DNA from: Candidatus Omnitrophota bacterium
GTDB lineage: Bacteria > Omnitrophota > Gorgyraeia > Tantalellales > Tantalellaceae
NCBI GenBank assembly: GCA_014728075.1
Contig: WJMG01000088.1
Location: 1-41,091 of the forward strand
Direction: 5' to 3'
Length of the DNA: 41,091 nucleotides
In this document: piece by piece, positions 7,545 through 16,133 of the stretch
How the letters are laid out: every line of letters starts with the position of its first letter
How positions within the stretch are numbered: the first letter of the stretch is position 1
Program-made: the position numbers and the translations under genes
The notes under the pieces: generated by a model
The model's database searches: none
What the model saw: only the letters and a program-made list of their open reading frames with translations
Told to the model about the DNA's origin: nothing

Positions 7545-8002
7545 TTTTCCGTCTTGTCCGTTTTTCTGTACAGCTTTTTGACAGCTTCCGAAACGGCGGA
7601 TTGCGTGCTGATGAATACCTGCACCTTCTTGCCGGTTATCATTTTTATATCCTCTATGGCCTGTTCGTTAAGAGGATCGGACATTGCCAGGGTGAGAATG
7701 TCTCCGAGCATGTCCAGGGGCAGTATATTGAACTGCCTGGCCACATTCTCGGGCACCACCTTCGCCATATCCATGTTAAGCTCGTAGTTCTCTACCGGGA
7801 TATACGGTATGCCGTACTGTTCGGTAAGCGCCGCCACTATATCCACTTCCGTAACATAGCCCAGGCGGAGGAGTATCTCACCGAGAAGGCCTCCTTCCTG
7901 TTTCTGGAAATCGAGAGCCCTTTTCAGCTGCTGCTCTGAAAGGGCGGAAACCCTTATGAGTATCTCACCGATCTTCTCTTCAGTCTTCCTTTGGTATCTC
8001 AC
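7541..8002 (-). CDS. Stand-alone MshEN (c-di-GMP-binding type) domain protein
   Basis: The protein has 153 residues and consists only of the N-terminal domain of PilB/MshE ATPases. The diagnostic pair of 24-residue motifs is present: KIGEILIRVSALSEQQLKRA (then LDFQ), a 5-residue spacer KQEGG, then LLGEILLRLGYVTEVDIVAA (then LTEQ). Established MshEN domains bind c-di-GMP through exactly this two-motif, 5-residue-spaced arrangement. Here the first Arg is Lys and one Gly is Ser, both mild departures. The second half (about 55-150) is the small alpha/beta subdomain that normally precedes the ATPase. The start is GTG at 8000-8002, with AAGGAG eight bases upstream. It overlaps pilB copy 2 by 4 bases. 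It could feed a c-di-GMP signal to the pilus motors without ATPase activity of its own (inference). Confidence 0.85.
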   Translation of the reverse strand: MRYQRKTEEKIGEILIRVSALSEQQLKRALDFQKQEGGLLGEILLRLGYVTEVDIVAALTEQYGIPYIPVENYELNMDMAKVVPENVARQFNILPLDMLGDILTLAMSDPLNEQAIEDIKMITGKKVQVFISTQSAVSEAVKKLYRKTDKTEK

Positions 8003-8026
8003 TTTGAATTCTCCTTGCTCTGATCG

Positions 8027-9094
8027 TCATATGCCGCCAATGAGGTTTATAAGCTCTTCCATGTTCCCGGACCTCGCAACAGCTTCTTCGTAAGATATTA
8101 CGCCCCCCGCGTACAGGTCGGCCAGCGCCTGGTTCATAGTGCACATTCCCTGCTCCTGAGAGGTCTGGATCACCGAATATATCTGGTGTTCTTTCGAGTC
8201 GCGGATAAGATTCCGTATCGCCGGAGTATTCACCAGGACCTCGGCAGCCAGCACCCTGCCGGAGGCGTCCTTTTTGGGGATCAGTTGCTGGGAAATGATC
8301 CCCAGCAGCACGAAAGAAAGCTGAGACCTTATCTGGGCCTGCTGATGGGAAGGGAAAACATCCACAAGGCGGTTTATGGCCTGTACACTGTCCGAAGTAT
8401 GCAGCGTCGCCAGGACCAGGTGGCTGGTATCCGCTATTATAAGCGCCTGTGATATGGATTCCAGGTCCCTCAGCTCCCCTATCAATATCACATCCGGGTC
8501 CTGCCTGAGCGCGTACTTAAGGGCGGAATGAAAAGAACGGGTATCGCTGGATATCTGCCTCTGGTCTATCAGGGCTTTCTTGTTCCGGTGGACGAACTCT
8601 ACAGGATCTTCTACGGTTATTATATGGCTCCTCCTGCGGGAGTTCACTTCGTCCACCATGGCGGCAAGGGTAGTGGACTTACCGCTTCCTGTCGCGCCGG
8701 TCACAAGCACAAGGCCTTTCTGGGCGCCGCAGAAACTCTTGACCACATCTTCGGGAAGCCCGCAATCGGATATACTTAATATCTCGTAGGGTATTATCCT
8801 TATCGCGCAGCCGGGTTTTCCCATCTGCATGAATATGTTAGCCCTGAACCTGGCCACATTATCGATCGAAAAAGCGAGGTCAAGCTCAAGTTCCTTTTCG
8901 AATCTCAGCCGCTGTTGCTCCGTTATAAGAGAATATATCAGCTTTCTGACATCCTCCGCTCCCAGAACATCGTTGTCGGCCGGCTCAAGTTCACTGTCGA
9001 TCCTGTAATGCGGGGGGGATCCCGCCGTCAGATGCAGGTCCGAAGCTCTATTATCTTTCATCCGCGTCAAAAGGGCTTCGAGTTTTTTATCCAT
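8027..9094 (-). CDS. pilT: Twitching motility retraction ATPase PilT
   Basis: The protein has 355 residues, typical of PilT. It lacks the MshEN domain and zinc cysteines of PilB. It shows the PilT N-terminus (MKDNRASDLHLTAGSPPHYR), the AIRIIP signature, Walker A GATGSGKST (from residue 133), ITVEDPVEFVH, the Walker B region DVILIGELRD and the His box ATLHTSD. It depolymerises the pilus to retract it. A GAGGTG Shine-Dalgarno sequence lies five bases before the ATG. Only 63 bases separate it from the upstream GGDEF-like gene, so the two probably share the promoter at 10615-10643. Confidence 0.95.
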   Translation of the reverse strand: MDKKLEALLTRMKDNRASDLHLTAGSPPHYRIDSELEPADNDVLGAEDVRKLIYSLITEQQRLRFEKELELDLAFSIDNVARFRANIFMQMGKPGCAIRIIPYEILSISDCGLPEDVVKSFCGAQKGLVLVTGATGSGKSTTLAAMVDEVNSRRRSHIITVEDPVEFVHRNKKALIDQRQISSDTRSFHSALKYALRQDPDVILIGELRDLESISQALIIADTSHLVLATLHTSDSVQAINRLVDVFPSHQQAQIRSQLSFVLLGIISQQLIPKKDASGRVLAAEVLVNTPAIRNLIRDSKEHQIYSVIQTSQEQGMCTMNQALADLYAGGVISYEEAVARSGNMEELINLIGGI

Positions 9095-9157
9095 AGGTCA
9101 CCTCTGTTTTTAAGGTCCTGTTAAAAAGCACGGCAGAAAATGGCCCGGAAGACCGTC

Positions 9158-10561
9158 TTATTCCCCTCCGCGACCGGCGGCTTCCTCCGCGCCCGCGGCT
9201 GCGTAAGCTTTAGCTTTTATCTCGTCGCCGGCAACACCGTCTATGGGATTTTCCCCTACGCCTACACCGGTCTTCAGAGAGACTCCGCCGGACGATATCC
9301 CCAGTCCGGAAATAGAATCCTTTATACGCTCGGCCAGATCCATGCTCTTTTTCTTATTCGTCTCGGGAAGAAGCATGACGAATTCGTCCCTCGCGTAGCG
9401 CGCCGCCTTGCCTACCTTGGGCATTGACTCGGAAAGGACATTCGCTATTCTCTTGACGGCGCGCTTGGCCTCGGCCTCTCCGGCTGAAGACATGAACTCA
9501 TCCAGGTTATGTATCTTTATCACCACCACGGAACAGGGCCTCTGGTAAAAAGCCGACCTGTCTATTTCATCCTGAAGCCTTTCCTCCAGGTAAGTGCGGG
9601 TATACAGCCCCGTAAGACGGTCCATGGATTCCAGGCTTTTTATTTTGCGGGCTACTTCCGTCGTCGAGTATCCCAGCACGAGGGACCTGACGAAAACCCT
9701 CAGAAGGCCTATCGTATCTTCGTCAAAAGTGAAATTACGGGAGACCGTCCCGCAGAAGAGGACCCCCACTATTTCGTTCTTGTGTCTCATGGGAAAAATG
9801 ATATTATTCGAATTTTCCTGCACTTTCGCTCCCGGTTCGGATCTTCCCTCACCAGCGAAGTCCCTGACAAGGTACTCCTTAGAGGACATCTGTTTCTGGA
9901 GCGAGGAAAGTTCTTTCTCCAGGTCTTCCGGAGACAGGGGCCTCCCGCTGCTGTTGGAAACGGCCACGGGGAACCATTTCCCTTTGGACTCCCTTACAAA
10001 GACCGCGCAGTAGCTTTCGGGCACCTCGTCCGATATCTTTTCGGTGGTGAACTCCACTACCTCCTCGAATTCCGTCCCCATGCTGAGGAGCTCCTCGATC
10101 CGTAAAAGTGCCGTCATCATCCTGACTTTTCCGTTTATCTGCTGCTTCAGCTCGGCTGTCCGGTGGCTGTAATCCTGAAGCTGGTCCATGTAACTCTTTA
10201 TCCTTCCTGACATGAAGTTCACGGATTCCGCCAGGTCCCCCACTTCGTCCCCGGACTCTACGCTGAGAGGCCCCGCGCTCTCCCCCCCGGCCACTCTCCT
10301 GGCTTCGCGCGAAAGGCCGATGATGGACCTGACCGTTCTGTTGACCATTATGAACCCCAGCACGGATATGACCACGGTAAGAAGAATAAACAGCGATACC
10401 AGGGGGTCCATATCTTTTACTTCGGGGAATATGTACTGTGATATCAGATATACCAGTATGAGTATGGGGATCACGGACATGAGAGAGAACGCGATTATAA
10501 CTTTATCCCTCAGGCTCTTATCCTCAAGGGCGGACTTCCCTCCCGATCTGGGATTAGCCAT
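9158..10561 (-). CDS. Membrane HAMP-GAF protein with degenerate GGDEF domain
   Basis: The protein has 467 residues. The start is ATG 10559-10561, fixed by a GGAGG six bases upstream; the TTG one codon earlier is less likely. Two membrane helices (about 22-45 and 53-75) are followed by a HAMP segment (about 76-130), a GAF-like sensor (about 150-300) and a GGDEF fold (about 315-455). The domain keeps the RLTGLYTRTYLEERL entry motif of diguanylate cyclases. However, the GGDEF motif reads ARDEF (390-394), and the metal-binding LDID strand reads IKIH, so the first catalytic Asp is Lys. No RxxD inhibitory site is seen. It is probably not a cyclase and may be a nucleotide sensor or scaffold (inference). 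It heads the pilT-pilB-pilC transcription unit, suggesting a role in pilus control. Confidence 0.82.
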   Translation of the reverse strand: MANPRSGGKSALEDKSLRDKVIIAFSLMSVIPILILVYLISQYIFPEVKDMDPLVSLFILLTVVISVLGFIMVNRTVRSIIGLSREARRVAGGESAGPLSVESGDEVGDLAESVNFMSGRIKSYMDQLQDYSHRTAELKQQINGKVRMMTALLRIEELLSMGTEFEEVVEFTTEKISDEVPESYCAVFVRESKGKWFPVAVSNSSGRPLSPEDLEKELSSLQKQMSSKEYLVRDFAGEGRSEPGAKVQENSNNIIFPMRHKNEIVGVLFCGTVSRNFTFDEDTIGLLRVFVRSLVLGYSTTEVARKIKSLESMDRLTGLYTRTYLEERLQDEIDRSAFYQRPCSVVVIKIHNLDEFMSSAGEAEAKRAVKRIANVLSESMPKVGKAARYARDEFVMLLPETNKKKSMDLAERIKDSISGLGISSGGVSLKTGVGVGENPIDGVAGDEIKAKAYAAAGAEEAAGRGGE

Positions 10562-10614
10562 CAAATACCTCCGTTATATTATAATTATCTTTATTAAAGA
10601 CTACACTAAAGTAA

Positions 10615-10643
10615 AGGATACACGAGGAGTTTTGAAAAGTCAA
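10615..10643 (-). promoter_or_regulatory. Promoter of the pilus motor operon
   Basis: TTGACT (10638-10643), a 17-base spacer and TATCCT (10615-10620) read on the minus strand. The leader of about 50 bases ends in GGAGG before the GGDEF-like gene. It probably drives the GGDEF-like gene, pilT, the MshEN gene, both pilB genes and pilC. Confidence 0.58.
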
Positions 10644-10679
10644 AAAGGCAGGTGCGGGGGTAAGGCCGGAAAAGCCTGC

Positions 10680-10702
10680 GGGCCGAAAGAAGCGTTCGGC
10701 CC
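10680..10702 (-). terminator. Hairpin after the radical SAM gene
   Basis: A perfect 8-bp stem, GGGCCGAA (10680-10687) with TTCGGCCC (10695-10702), encloses a 7-base loop. It lies about 27 bases past the radical SAM stop codon. There is no T tract directly after it, but a TTTTT follows a weaker GCAGG/CCTGC pairing some 25 bases on. It plausibly ends the cell-shape transcript before the next promoter. Confidence 0.4.
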
Positions 10703-10728
10703 GGATCGCGTGTCCGGAACAACATTTT

Positions 10729-12483
10729 TCAACGGCCCGAAGAAGAAAGTCCGCTTTGCTCGAGCTCTTTTTCGAGATACCCTTCGGGAATATCCGGCTT
10801 GATGTGCCCCCAGGGAAGCCTTTCGGAAAGAGCATAGGACTTTGACGCGAAGTGATCTACACCGATACCCTCTTCCCCGAAAGCTTTATTCCACGCCTCA
10901 GCGTCAAAACATTCGTCCCATCCATCCATCCTGGCGCCGTTCTTCCACGCCCTGTGGATAACCCGGGCCATCCTTCTGTCGCCCCTTGAAAGGGACGCCT
11001 CAAGTATGGAGCGATCGATATCGCTGACATCGAATTTTACTTTTTTAGAGGAAGACGACTTCAGCTTTTGCCTTTTTCGGCTAAGTTCTTTGCGGGGAGC
11101 CATACCGAACCGCTGAAAGACGGTCTGGGGCTTGGGAATGAAAGGATTGACGCTGACCCTGACTTCGGCCGCGCCCTTCGCCACTTTTTTTCTCAAAAGG
11201 GAAAGCTCTCTTGATATGCCTATTATCCCTTCCATCTCGCTGTCCGTCTCTCCGGGAAACCCCATCATAAAATATAACTTCAGCCTCCTCCATCCGTTCC
11301 TGAAAGCAAGATCGGCGGACCTGCGCAGAACATCCAGATCGATATCCTTGCCCACCGCCTTCCTCAGGCCTTCGCCCGCGGCTTCAGGGGCGAAAGTAAG
11401 CCCGGTTTTCTTGATAGCGGAAAGCATCCCGGGAAGCTCGTAAAAGGATTCGGCTATACGGAGCGAAGGTACGGAAAGGCCTACCCCCTTTCCCGAAAAA
11501 TCTCCGGCAAGCTCTTCCACGAGTTCACCCAGCCCGGGGTAATTTACGCTGGAAAGCGAGAGAAGCGCTATATCGGAATACCCCGTATTTTTGTAGGTCT
11601 CAGCGCATAATTCCCTTATCCTAGAACGGCTCCTCATCCTGACGGGCCTGTTAACGACCATAGCCTGGCAGAACCTGCAGCGGTTGGGGCATCCCCTCAT
11701 TATCTCGACCGCTATCCTGTCGTGAACTGTCTTGACCAGGGGCACTATCTGTTTTACGGGGTAATAAGCGTTCTCGAGGTCGGGAACCGTTATTTTCCTG
11801 ACCTCACCCGGAACGCCGTCTTCCCCGGGGACGAGACCGTCAAAAACGCCATTTGAGTATTCGGCCCTGTACAGTGAAGGCACATACACACCCTTCATGC
11901 GGGAAAGATCCCTGAGCATCTCTTGCCTCCGGGCATTTGCCTTTTTCAGTTCCCTGTATCTGTTTATTATGGCGGGCAGGATATCTTCGCCGTCGCCTAT
12001 AACAAAGACATCCACGAAAGCGCTCATAGGCTCGGGGTTAGAACAGCATGTGCCTCCGGCGATCACAACAGGATCGTTTTCTTTTCTTTCCGCCGAAAGG
12101 ACGGGTATGCCCGAAAGGGAAAGCATGTTAAGAACATTAGTGTAGGTCAGCTCATAGGAAAGAGAAAAACCCACTATATCGAATTCAGCGAGGCTTCTTC
12201 TGGATTCCAGGCCGTAGAGCGGCACACCGTTCTCCTTAAGTTCATTTTCCATATCCGTCCACGGGGCGAACACCCTTTCACAGATTATGCCGTCACTTTC
12301 GTTCAGCAGATGGTAAAGTATCTTGAGCCCCAGATAGCTCATTCCTATCTCATAGGTGTCGGGATACGAAAGCGCTACGGATACCATTCCTTCCTTCCAT
12401 TCCTTCCTAACGGAATTGGTCTCTCCGCCGATGTAGCGTCCCGGCTTCTGGATCTTGTTCAGTATTTCGTTAAGTTTGGTCAT
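10729..12483 (-). CDS. B12-binding-type radical SAM protein (TIGR03960-like)
   Basis: The product has 584 residues from the ATG at 12481-12483 (MTKLNEILNKIQKPGRYIGG). A longer in-frame reading to 12588 exists but translates only tandem GTACCGGGTAC and GGTTTA words, so I reject it. An N-terminal Rossmann-like region resembling B12-binding modules (about 20-220) includes SYELTYTNVLNMLS and VIAGGTCCSNPEPMSAFVD. The radical SAM core follows with RGCPNRCRFCQ, giving cysteines C265, C269 and C272 for the 4Fe-4S cluster. The family accompanies a DUF2344 partner in many genomes and is suspected to act on tRNA or rRNA; its reaction is not established to my knowledge. It is the last gene of the mre/mrd cluster, separated from rodA by a repeat-filled gap, so a functional link to cell shape is uncertain. 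Confidence 0.85.
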   Translation of the reverse strand: MTKLNEILNKIQKPGRYIGGETNSVRKEWKEGMVSVALSYPDTYEIGMSYLGLKILYHLLNESDGIICERVFAPWTDMENELKENGVPLYGLESRRSLAEFDIVGFSLSYELTYTNVLNMLSLSGIPVLSAERKENDPVVIAGGTCCSNPEPMSAFVDVFVIGDGEDILPAIINRYRELKKANARRQEMLRDLSRMKGVYVPSLYRAEYSNGVFDGLVPGEDGVPGEVRKITVPDLENAYYPVKQIVPLVKTVHDRIAVEIMRGCPNRCRFCQAMVVNRPVRMRSRSRIRELCAETYKNTGYSDIALLSLSSVNYPGLGELVEELAGDFSGKGVGLSVPSLRIAESFYELPGMLSAIKKTGLTFAPEAAGEGLRKAVGKDIDLDVLRRSADLAFRNGWRRLKLYFMMGFPGETDSEMEGIIGISRELSLLRKKVAKGAAEVRVSVNPFIPKPQTVFQRFGMAPRKELSRKRQKLKSSSSKKVKFDVSDIDRSILEASLSRGDRRMARVIHRAWKNGARMDGWDECFDAEAWNKAFGEEGIGVDHFASKSYALSERLPWGHIKPDIPEGYLEKELEQSGLSSSGR

Positions 12484-12837
12484 AATAATAGGTTTAAGTT
12501 TAGGTTTAGTCAGCAGCCATGGCCGTACCGGGTACCGAGTACCGGGTATCGAGTGCCGCGTACCGAGAGTCGGGAATAAGGTTGTCATCCTGACGAAGCC
12601 CTCGAAGGTTCATTGAACCTGAGAGGATCGAAGCAAAGGATCTGTTCTTAGATTCTTCGTCGTCCACCTAAGCGGTCTCCTCATAATGACGCCTCTGCGC
12701 GAAGCGCCGATCCACAGCCGACTCCTTAGCTGATGCCTGAGATCTGATATCCGAAAGCTGATACGCCTTTGACCTTTAGCCTTTTGCCTCGAGCCTTTAG
12801 CCTGTCAAAGGCTGGAACCGCAAAGACAAAGCTACCG
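12484..12837. repeat. Intergenic word-repeat region between rodA and the radical SAM gene
   Basis: This 354-base gap has no gene. From the left it holds GGTTTAAGTTTAGGTTTAG words (about 12490-12510), tandem GTACCGGGTAC-type words after CCATGGCC (about 12516-12575), a mobile-repeat-like segment (12584-12690), CTGATATC-type words (about 12725-12760) and GCCTTTTGCC-type words (about 12763-12810). Each family recurs elsewhere in the window. Confidence 0.75.
12584..12690. repeat. 107-bp interspersed element with imperfect terminal inverted ends
   Basis: It begins GTCATCCTGACGAAG and ends CCTCATAATGAC, so the ends are imperfect reverse complements. GGATCGAAGCAAAGGATCT and AGATTCTTCG lie inside. 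From general familiarity, sequences of the GTCATTCTGAGCGAAG / GGATCT / AGATTCTTCG kind are scattered in genomes of many phyla. I cannot verify copy number here. It encodes nothing and would be a non-autonomous or REP-like element. Confidence 0.55.
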
Positions 12838-13932
12838 CTACTTTACCACCTTCCTGCTTATACTCAAGAGAAAACCCGCGCCGATCAGGGTCGTGATAGT
12901 ATTCGAGCCTCCGTAACTTATCGCCGGGAGCGGCAGACCGACAACGGGCATGAACCCTATCGTCATCGAGATATTGACCAGCACCTGAAAAGCCACCAGC
13001 ACTATAACTCCGGTCGCGATGGCTCTAGCGTACACATCCTGCGTCAGGGATATTATCCTGATACCCCTCGCTATATAAACACAATACAGGCTGAGAAGGA
13101 AGACCCCCCCAACGAACCCCCACTCTTCGCCTATCACCGAAAAAATAAAGTCGGTATGTCTCTCCGGAAGGAATTTAAGATAACTCTGTGTCCCGTTCAG
13201 CCAGCCTTTGCCGAGCAGCCCTCCGGAGCCTATGGCTATTTTTGACTGTATAATAGTGTACCCGGCCCCCAGGGGGTCGATGTCCGGATTGAGGAAGACC
13301 ATGAGACGGGCTTTCTGATAATCCTTGAGAAGCCCCCAGAGAAAAGGAAGGCTCGCGAGGGCTATGCCGAAGACCGATAGTATATATTTGACCTTTTCCC
13401 CGCAGATAAAAAGTATAGCGAAAAGTATCGGCACTATGACCAGAGAGGTGCCGAGGTCCGGCTGGAGAAAGATCAAAAGAAAAGCAGGAGAGACCAGCAG
13501 TAGAGAAAGGAAAAAATTGCTTAAGGTCCCGATCTTCTCCCTCCTCGCCCCCAGGAACGAAGCCAGGACGAAAATAACGGTTATCTTCATGAATTCCGAC
13601 GGCTGTATCGAAACAGGCCCCAGGTCGATCCACCTGCGGGCTCCGTAATGTTCCGAACCGAAAAGAAGTATATACAAAAGGGCCCCCAGATTGAGAGCGT
13701 AAAGCAAATAGGAAAAATCCAGTATCCGGTTGTAGTCCGAATGCGCTATAGCGAACATCAGGACCAGCCCGGCCAGAACCCAGATCGCCTGTTTAACGAC
13801 AAGAGGGTCTAATTGTTCGGAAACACCCACTTCGTATGTGGCGCTGTAAAGGAACACTACACCGAGAACGGCTATAGCGATAACCGACAACATCAGTATT
13901 TTATCTGTCCTGCCCCGCGTTGCTCTCGGCAT
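12838..13932 (-). CDS. rodA: Rod-shape peptidoglycan glycosyltransferase RodA (SEDS family)
   Basis: The protein has 364 residues with about ten membrane helices. SEDS landmarks are visible: GARRWIDLGPVSIQPSEFMKI, LQPDLGTSLVI, a conserved periplasmic segment (GSGGLLGKGWLNGTQSYLKF, then LPERHTDFIFSVIGEEWGF), and a C-terminal MPVVGLPLPAISYGGSNTITT. LPERHTDFIF and the absence of an FtsW-type extension favour RodA. RodA polymerises lipid II into glycan strands and works with PBP2, encoded next upstream (mrdA). The start is ATG 13930-13932 with GGAG eight bases upstream. A 332-base repeat-filled gap separates it from mrdA. Confidence 0.94.
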   Translation of the reverse strand: MPRATRGRTDKILMLSVIAIAVLGVVFLYSATYEVGVSEQLDPLVVKQAIWVLAGLVLMFAIAHSDYNRILDFSYLLYALNLGALLYILLFGSEHYGARRWIDLGPVSIQPSEFMKITVIFVLASFLGARREKIGTLSNFFLSLLLVSPAFLLIFLQPDLGTSLVIVPILFAILFICGEKVKYILSVFGIALASLPFLWGLLKDYQKARLMVFLNPDIDPLGAGYTIIQSKIAIGSGGLLGKGWLNGTQSYLKFLPERHTDFIFSVIGEEWGFVGGVFLLSLYCVYIARGIRIISLTQDVYARAIATGVIVLVAFQVLVNISMTIGFMPVVGLPLPAISYGGSNTITTLIGAGFLLSISRKVVK

Positions 13933-14264
13933 ATATCTTCTCCGTGTAACTTATGCTCCCGTTTCGCGTACCGCGTGAGTACGACTTGTTCCCGCGGCTT
14001 GTTCCTGCGTAGCCATACCTCAGTTTGCTTGTTGTTTGGCGAAGCAGTTTATTGCCGCAAATATTCATAGCACAGGATGCATGGAGCCATCCATGGCCGT
14101 ACTCCGCCGCGCGAACCGCGGTACGCGATGCGAGGTACGCACTCGACCTTTCGCCTTTTGCCTTTCGCCTCTAACCTGCCGGAGGCCTCAAGCTTACATC
14201 TGATATCTGACAGCTGAAGTCTCTATGGCCTCTGGACCCTCGCCTCGAGCCTCCAGCCTGTGAT
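13933..14264. repeat. Intergenic word-repeat region between mrdA and rodA
   Basis: This gap has no gene. It holds CGTACCGCG-type words (13975-13990 and about 14095-14145, again after CCATGGCC), GACCTTTCGCCTTTTGCC-type words (about 14147-14176), CTGATATCTGACAGCTGA (about 14195-14215) and GCCTCGAGCCTCCAGCC (about 14236-14255). The order of families resembles that at 12516-12810, as if both gaps carry degraded versions of one composite element. Confidence 0.7.
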
Positions 14265-16022
14265 CTAACTGCCGGATTCACCGGCGCTATCAACATACTC
14301 CTCTCCTAAAAGCCCCAGCTCTCTGGCCTTCTCGAACACTTTCCCCGCGGTTCCGGCGGCGTAATATCCTCCCTTGCCGCCGTATTCGTCGAAAACGACA
14401 ACTGTAAGACGGGCTTCCTCATAGGGCGCGAACCCCCCGAACCAGCCGTGGTTCTTTCCCCGGGAAGTCTGTGCCGTACCCGTTTTGCCCGAGATAACGA
14501 CCTTGTCCGAACGGGCTTTCATACCGGTCCCCCTGGGGTGGTTAACCACATCCCTGAGGCCCGCCCTTATCTGTTCCACCGAAGCGTCCGATATCCCAAG
14601 GGGCTTCTTTTCGGGGATGTTAACTTTGACATCGCCTATACTGTCTACCACATAAGGTTCTACCAGATAACCGCCGTTCGCGAAAACGGACATCATCCGC
14701 GCGAGCTGCAGGGGTGTACACAGAAGATACCCCTGGCCTATGGCGTAATTCAGCGTTTCGCCTCTGTACCACTGTTTATTAAGCCTTTCCCTTTTCCACT
14801 CCCTTGATGGCAGGACTCCTCCGGATTCGCCCGGAAGATCGATGCCGGTCGTATCTCCCAGCCCCATGAGCGAGCCGTATTCCGCTATAGAGTCAACACC
14901 GACGAGAAGCCCTGCCCTCCAGAAATAAACATTGCAGGAGTTCTTTATAGCCCTTCTGAGGTCCTGTTCCCCGTGCCCGGACTCTTTCCAGCAGCGGAAG
15001 GTACGGTTTCCCAGCGTCATGCTTCCGGGGCAGTAAAAAGACCGTTCGGGAGTGACCGACCCGGTCTCGAGCGCGGCGGCGGCGGTAACTACTTTGAAGA
15101 CCGAACCCGGAGGATAGGCGCCTGTTATCGCCCTGTTGAGAAGAGGGTACTCATTGTCGTTAAGTACTTCTGAAACCTCTTCTGACCTTTTCCGGTCTAC
15201 GAATATCCCGGGATCGAACGAAGGCGCGCTGGCCATGGCCAGCACCTCCCCGCTGGAGGGGTCCATAGCCACTATGGCGCCTCTTTTATCTTCGAGAAGA
15301 TCATCACAAAAGCTTTGAAGCTCAAGGTCTATGGTCGACCGAAGGTTCCTTCCGGGGACAGGCTCCTTGTACCCGAGCGTTGAGACCTGCCTGCCCCTGT
15401 GGTCCACCTCGACCTGTTTTCCGCCGTGGCGTCCCCGGAGGTAATTGTCGTATTGCTTTTCTATACCGGAACGGCCTATAACATCACTTATGCTGTACCC
15501 GTAATGTTTAAGCTTCTCGAACTCCGTCCTGTTGATAAGGCCCAGGTATCCCAGAAGGTTGGAGGCCGTTTTTCCTTTAGGGTATTCCCGTTTCGCCGAG
15601 ACATCAATAAGCAGTCCTGGAAAATCCATCTCGATCTCTTCGAGGTGAACGGCTTTTTCTATGCCGATATCTTCCGCCAGCACAACATGGTTGAACGGGC
15701 GCCTCCTGCTCTTCTCTATCTTTTCAGTCATTTCGGCTTCGGGCACATCAAGCACGGAGCTAAGCGTGGAAGCCAGGCGGCTTTTGTCTTTTATACGGGA
15801 ATAAAGCACCGAAACATTGAAACTGAGAACATCCTTTACCAGCACTTCCCCATTCCTGTCGGTAATACTGCCTCGCGGCGCCATGAGCGGGACGACTTTA
15901 AGCCTGTTCTCTTCGGACATCACCTTCATCCTTTCGTGGAGACCTATCTGGACATAGGTCAACCCGAAAAGAATGTATCCTAACCACAAGAAAAGGATGA
16001 GCGCCAGAACGCGTGTTCTCAT
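14265..16022 (-). CDS. mrdA: Penicillin-binding protein 2 (rod-shape transpeptidase)
   Basis: The protein has 585 residues. One N-terminal membrane helix (about 5-23) is followed by the PBP dimerisation domain, with APRGSITDRNGEVLV near 50-60. The transpeptidase domain carries all three catalytic boxes: SVFK with nucleophile S307 and K310, SCN at 362-364, and KTG at 513-515. GRSGIEKQYDNYLRGRHGG, typical of PBP2, precedes the catalytic part. It crosslinks lateral-wall peptidoglycan with RodA. The ATG is at 16020-16022; mreD ends 111 bases upstream. Length and motifs are normal. Confidence 0.95.
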   Translation of the reverse strand: MRTRVLALILFLWLGYILFGLTYVQIGLHERMKVMSEENRLKVVPLMAPRGSITDRNGEVLVKDVLSFNVSVLYSRIKDKSRLASTLSSVLDVPEAEMTEKIEKSRRRPFNHVVLAEDIGIEKAVHLEEIEMDFPGLLIDVSAKREYPKGKTASNLLGYLGLINRTEFEKLKHYGYSISDVIGRSGIEKQYDNYLRGRHGGKQVEVDHRGRQVSTLGYKEPVPGRNLRSTIDLELQSFCDDLLEDKRGAIVAMDPSSGEVLAMASAPSFDPGIFVDRKRSEEVSEVLNDNEYPLLNRAITGAYPPGSVFKVVTAAAALETGSVTPERSFYCPGSMTLGNRTFRCWKESGHGEQDLRRAIKNSCNVYFWRAGLLVGVDSIAEYGSLMGLGDTTGIDLPGESGGVLPSREWKRERLNKQWYRGETLNYAIGQGYLLCTPLQLARMMSVFANGGYLVEPYVVDSIGDVKVNIPEKKPLGISDASVEQIRAGLRDVVNHPRGTGMKARSDKVVISGKTGTAQTSRGKNHGWFGGFAPYEEARLTVVVFDEYGGKGGYYAAGTAGKVFEKARELGLLGEEYVDSAGESGS

Positions 16023-16133
16023 AATATCATACCGCTTATTGTGACATGTTGAAATAAAAAGGCCCGGTCCCGCGCAGCTCTTTCATGCCGAAGGCCTTTC
16101 CGGCCTCTTGCTGTATCTCCACAATTACTCTTC

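Noticed and set aside
6160-7581. Long plus-strand open frame (473 codons) opposite pilB copy 2
   Set aside because: It is the antisense shadow of a clear PilB gene, has Ser/Arg/Leu-biased nonsense composition and no recognisable motif.
12484-12588. N-terminal extension of the radical SAM protein
   Set aside because: The extra 35 residues translate GTACCGGGTAC and GGTTTAG words; the family start matches the ATG at 12483.
12484-14264. CRISPR-like arrays in the repeat-rich gaps
   Set aside because: Words are short and degenerate, there is no constant 23-45 base repeat with unique spacers, and no cas gene is present.
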